This document shows positions 5,383 through 8,165 of a DNA stretch of 8,165 nucleotides, one piece after another. The stretch covers positions 1 through 8,165 of the forward strand of contig JBGTCY010000017.1 of the NCBI GenBank assembly GCA_041748615.1. Direction: 5' to 3'. The DNA is from JBGTCY01 sp041748615. GTDB taxonomy: Bacteria > Bacteroidota > Bacteroidia > Chitinophagales > CAIOSU01. Both the position numbers and the translations under genes were made by a program. A model generated the notes under the pieces. It was not told the origin of the DNA. It saw only the letters and a program-made list of their open reading frames with translations, and ran no database searches. The stretch's first letter is position 1, and each line of letters starts with the position of its first letter.

Positions 5383-7053
5383 TTAAAGTTTGGTGATTTT
5401 TTTGGTGCTTACAGGTTTGCCGTCAACAATCATCGTCACTAAATACATTCCCGCTCTGTCTTCAACATGATTAGAAGTAATGAACTCGGTGTAATCACCT
5501 GAAGCGTTTGAACTTTCAAAAACAGTGTTGACTTTTTTTCCAAGCATATCAAATATCTGGATGCTCACGTTGGCGGTTTGCGGAACGCTGAATCTGATTT
5601 GAGTAGAATTCTGAAACGGATTTTGCAAAACCGACAAGAGGTTGTTATTTAAATCCTTTTCATAAATACCGGTCGGTTGTTCAATTTTTAATTCTTCCTC
5701 AGTATATAAGTAAGTAAACAACATCATTTCATCAGCGGTCGTCAAACCAAAAGTAACAAAAGGCACACCGGATACCGTCCATTCCACTTCATATATCAAA
5801 CCGTTCGTGGCTTTTTTCAAAGGCTCAAAATAACGTACAGGCGGGTGTGCCCAATCGTAGAAACCCTGGTTAAACGTGTAATCTTCATTGAAGAAACCTT
5901 CATAAATCAGTTCTCCTTTAGTACCATCCGGATTGCGCAGGAAAATATCATAATCCGTTCCGAATTTATGAGTATGCGAGGAAAGCATGTAGATATATCT
6001 GTCACCTCCGAAAGAGTGAGTAGATGTTCTGCGGGTCACTCCCGGAAGTAAAAAGGGTTGCAAAGGACCTCCGCCCAAAGTAGCGTCATTTTCTAATTGA
6101 GCTTTCACTTCAATCGGGTTATCATATTGCGGGTCATCAAAGTAATAAACATTTAAATAAAAATCTGCCGGGAGTATTTCTGATGAACTGTAATTTTTGA
6201 TATGATAATCAAAGTCAAGTAAGGTATTTGCCTGCCAATACAGCGCGGTTGAAACCGGCAATTCAAATTCACCATCATTTTGCCATGCGCCTGTTAGTGT
6301 GGTATTGCCTCCAAAAGGAAATCCTTCAATCGGAACTTTTCTGTATCCGTCACGGATGTTGCTGCCATCATCGTTGTATTTAAAGAGCAGCATGTGATGT
6401 GACTGCCAGGACATATAACCGTCAATTTTGCCTACTTTCATTAAAGTCGGATTGCCTACTCTTTCTTTTTTGATAATCTCAAATTCTTCGTTGGGGGCAA
6501 GGAAATAAGGACCGTTTCTGATTTGAATGCCTTTTCCTGCCGGTGGTGCCGGTGGAACAGGTACAAAATCCAATCCGCCATCTTTGTAATAGTCAAGCAA
6601 CAAGGGAATATTTACCGGTGAACCTGTTTTAGGTGCGCCCGCGATAATCCATTGTCTTACCAATTCAATTTCATGTTTTTCAAGCGTCATGCCGTTACTC
6701 GGCATCACATTGCCTTCGCCTTGTTCCAATTTGATAAAACTGTCAAACCCATTTACACTGCCGATTTTCTTCATTAAAAAACTGTTGTATGGATGTCCGG
6801 GGTCAACTAATTTTTGACCTTTTTGCAAAGCGGCAGGATTGGCTGGATCCACATTGACTAATGCTGCAAACAAATCATCCGCAGGCGCGGTGACATCAAA
6901 AACCAATGGACTGGTGCCTCCATGACAACCGGATGCGCTGCATTTAGTTTGAAACAGTGTCTGGACACTCGCGAAGGTTGATTGTGCCTCAACTGAAAAA
7001 CTACAGAGAATTAAACCAACGAAGGTTGCAAAAAACAGGGAAATTTTTTTCAT
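5383..7053 (-). CDS. Exported cytochrome c-dicopper monooxygenase-like fusion with T9SS tail
   Basis: The protein has 556 residues. Residues 1-23 are a Sec signal (cleavage after V-E-A). About 28-145 is a mono-heme cytochrome c domain: heme site C-S-A-S-G-C-H (Cys38, Cys43, His44), likely Met117 in V-M-P as distal ligand, then E-I-x-x-V-R-x-W-I-x-x-G-A. A Pro-rich linker follows at 164-173. About 178-455 resembles the copper type II ascorbate-dependent monooxygenases (PHM, dopamine beta-monooxygenase). S-H-H-M-L-L-F (His219, His220) and D-Y-H (His284) match the CuH site; S-H-T-H (His360, His362) and D-E-M (Met443) match the CuM site. About 476-556 is a T9SS type A sorting domain (N-P-F, V-S-I-Q-I-F-D-M-L-G-K, A-G-M-Y-L-V, final K-K-I-T-K-L). 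Expected role: copper-dependent oxygenation or related redox chemistry on or outside the outer membrane, with heme as electron carrier. The substrate is unknown. Unlike animal PHM, there are no cysteines in the copper region. Confidence 0.88.
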   Translation of the reverse strand: MKKISLFFATFVGLILCSFSVEAQSTFASVQTLFQTKCSASGCHGGTSPLVFDVTAPADDLFAALVNVDPANPAALQKGQKLVDPGHPYNSFLMKKIGSVNGFDSFIKLEQGEGNVMPSNGMTLEKHEIELVRQWIIAGAPKTGSPVNIPLLLDYYKDGGLDFVPVPPAPPAGKGIQIRNGPYFLAPNEEFEIIKKERVGNPTLMKVGKIDGYMSWQSHHMLLFKYNDDGSNIRDGYRKVPIEGFPFGGNTTLTGAWQNDGEFELPVSTALYWQANTLLDFDYHIKNYSSSEILPADFYLNVYYFDDPQYDNPIEVKAQLENDATLGGGPLQPFLLPGVTRRTSTHSFGGDRYIYMLSSHTHKFGTDYDIFLRNPDGTKGELIYEGFFNEDYTFNQGFYDWAHPPVRYFEPLKKATNGLIYEVEWTVSGVPFVTFGLTTADEMMLFTYLYTEEELKIEQPTGIYEKDLNNNLLSVLQNPFQNSTQIRFSVPQTANVSIQIFDMLGKKVNTVFESSNASGDYTEFITSNHVEDRAGMYLVTMIVDGKPVSTKKITKL

Positions 7054-7093
7054 CTTAAGAGGTTGATTTTTGGGTTTTTTAAATTAAGATTTC

Positions 7094-7125
7094 CAAATTT
7101 AATTAAAATCACGTTCAAATCCAAA
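7094..7125 (-). promoter_or_regulatory. Promoter of the cytochrome-copper protein gene
   Basis: On the minus strand, TTTG (7125-7122) is followed after 20 bases by TAAATTTG (7101-7094). Both match the Bacteroidota -33 and TAnnTTTG -7 elements with good spacing. The start would fall near 7087, giving a leader of about 30-35 bases. The -7 octamer is identical to the one before the peroxiredoxin gene. No Shine-Dalgarno is seen before the ATG at 7053. Confidence 0.6.
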
Positions 7126-7208
7126 TGATTTATGAACATTTATTAAGTAATTTCAACTACGAATTTATGTGCAAGTTGCTTAACAATTAAAAAAGGGGAA
7201 AGTTTGTT

Positions 7209-8165
7209 TTATTTTTTTGCTAAAGGCAATTTTCCCATGCTCCTGCCGGCAGATGACATTTTGGACATCGTTTTCATCATTTTCCGCATCTCATCAAATT
7301 GTTTAATAAATTTATTAACGTCCTGAATCGTATTGCCGCTTCCATCAGCAAGCCGTTTTCTTCTGCTACCGTTGAGTAATTCAGGATTTGTACGTTCCTG
7401 CGGTGTCATTGATAGGATGATTGCTTCTACTTTATTGAAATCTTCATCGCTGATGTCCACATCTTTCACCATTTTACTCATGCCTGGTATCATGTTCATC
7501 AAATCTTTCAGATTCCCCATTTTCCTGATTTGGTTGAGTTGCGTCAGAAAATCATCAAAATCAAATTCGTTTTTCCGGATTTTCTTCTGAAGTTTGGCGG
7601 CTGCATCGGCATCAAATTGTTCCTGCGCTTTTTCAACAAATGAAACAATGTCACCCATTCCGAGAATGCGTTGCGCCATCCTTTCCGGATAAAACACATC
7701 AAGTGCGTCCGGTTTTTCGCCTGTACCAACGAACTTGATAGGTTTGTTCACTTCGTATTTAATCGAGAGCGCAGCGCCACCTCTTGTGTCGCCATCCAAT
7801 TTTGTCAGTACCACGCCATCAAAATTCAATCGCTCATTGAAGGTCTTTGCGGTATTCACGGCATCCTGACCTGTCATGGAATCCACAACGAAAAGCGTTT
7901 CCTGAGGCTGAATGCTTTTTTTGACGTTTTCAATTTCCTGCATCATCTGCTCGTCAATGGCGAGGCGACCGGCAGTGTCCACAATGACGAGATTGTAGCC
8001 ATTTGTTTTGGCATGTTGAATGGCATTTTTCGCGATTTCTACCGCGTTGGTATTTCCCTCTTCCGCGTACACATCCACCTGAATTTGTCCACCCAGCACT
8101 TTCAACTGGTCAATAGCTGCTGGTCGGTAAATGTCGCATGCAACCAACAATGGTCTGCGCATTTT
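7209..8165 (-). CDS. ffh: Signal recognition particle protein Ffh (SRP54), partial, N-terminus beyond right edge
   Basis: The C-terminal 318 codons are present and the frame stays open to the window edge. The ATG at 8160-8162 is internal (K-M-R-R-P-L-L-V-A-C-D-I-Y-R-P-A-A), so the NG-domain N-terminus and P-loop lie outside. Counting from that Met, the G domain shows D-T-A-G-R (62-66), T-K-L-D-G-D-T-R-G-G (120-129) and G-T-G-E-K (146-150). The methionine-rich M domain starts near 195 and contains the 4.5S-RNA-binding S-R-R-K-R-L-A-x-G-S-G (266-276) and a Met-rich C-terminal helix. Ffh with 4.5S RNA binds signal sequences on ribosomes and delivers them to FtsY and SecYEG. Family length and motifs look normal, with no sign of decay. 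A normal chromosomal housekeeping gene here argues against this end being an island. Confidence 0.97.
   Translation of the reverse strand, partial: KMRRPLLVACDIYRPAAIDQLKVLGGQIQVDVYAEEGNTNAVEIAKNAIQHAKTNGYNLVIVDTAGRLAIDEQMMQEIENVKKSIQPQETLFVVDSMTGQDAVNTAKTFNERLNFDGVVLTKLDGDTRGGAALSIKYEVNKPIKFVGTGEKPDALDVFYPERMAQRILGMGDIVSFVEKAQEQFDADAAAKLQKKIRKNEFDFDDFLTQLNQIRKMGNLKDLMNMIPGMSKMVKDVDISDEDFNKVEAIILSMTPQERTNPELLNGSRRKRLADGSGNTIQDVNKFIKQFDEMRKMMKTMSKMSSAGRSMGKLPLAKK

Noticed and set aside
7160..7208. Possible terminator after ffh
   Set aside because: Only a very short TTG/CAA stem around TTAAG is seen near 7177-7187, and the T-rich stretch precedes it on the minus strand. It is not strong enough to call.
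8160..8162. ATG near the right edge as the ffh start
   Set aside because: It falls inside the conserved V-A-C-D-x-Y-R-P-A-A block of the GTPase domain, so the gene continues beyond the window.

Overview
The window looks like a chromosomal piece of a Bacteroidota genome. Three independent signs support this. One protein ends in a type IX secretion (T9SS) type A sorting tail. Another is a secreted array of PKD repeats of the kind common in that phylum. Several genes are preceded by TAnnTTTG-type -7 boxes and lack clear Shine-Dalgarno sequences. No RNA genes, insertion sequences, CRISPR arrays or phage genes were seen.

Layout, left to right. Positions 1-2292 (minus strand) are the N-terminal 764 codons of a giant PKD-repeat surface protein that runs off the left edge; nine repeats are visible, eight with a regularly placed pair of cysteines. 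Divergent from it, at 2690-3181 (plus), is a small cytoplasmic coiled-coil protein of unknown function. The 3182-3577 gap holds what looks like a decayed small ORF with a C-terminal membrane anchor, then the control region of a typical 2-Cys peroxiredoxin (3578-4207, plus). A strong bidirectional hairpin (4232-4260) separates the peroxiredoxin from a convergent secreted phosphodiesterase of the endonuclease/exonuclease/phosphatase fold, sphingomyelinase-like (4314-5234, minus, GTG start). Upstream of that, separated by another intrinsic terminator, is a 556-residue exported protein (5383-7053, minus) with a mono-heme cytochrome c domain, a PHM/DBM-like dicopper monooxygenase region and a T9SS tail. 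The right edge (7209 to the end, minus) is the C-terminal part of Ffh, the signal recognition particle GTPase.

The genes look like separately transcribed units, not one operon. Three products are exported (PKD protein, phosphodiesterase, cytochrome-copper protein), one is an antioxidant enzyme and one is a core secretion component. The most interesting item is the cytochrome c-copper monooxygenase fusion. All six copper ligands expected from peptidylglycine alpha-hydroxylating monooxygenase can be matched by motif, and the attached heme domain suggests a built-in electron entry route. I do not see a multi-gene novel system here.
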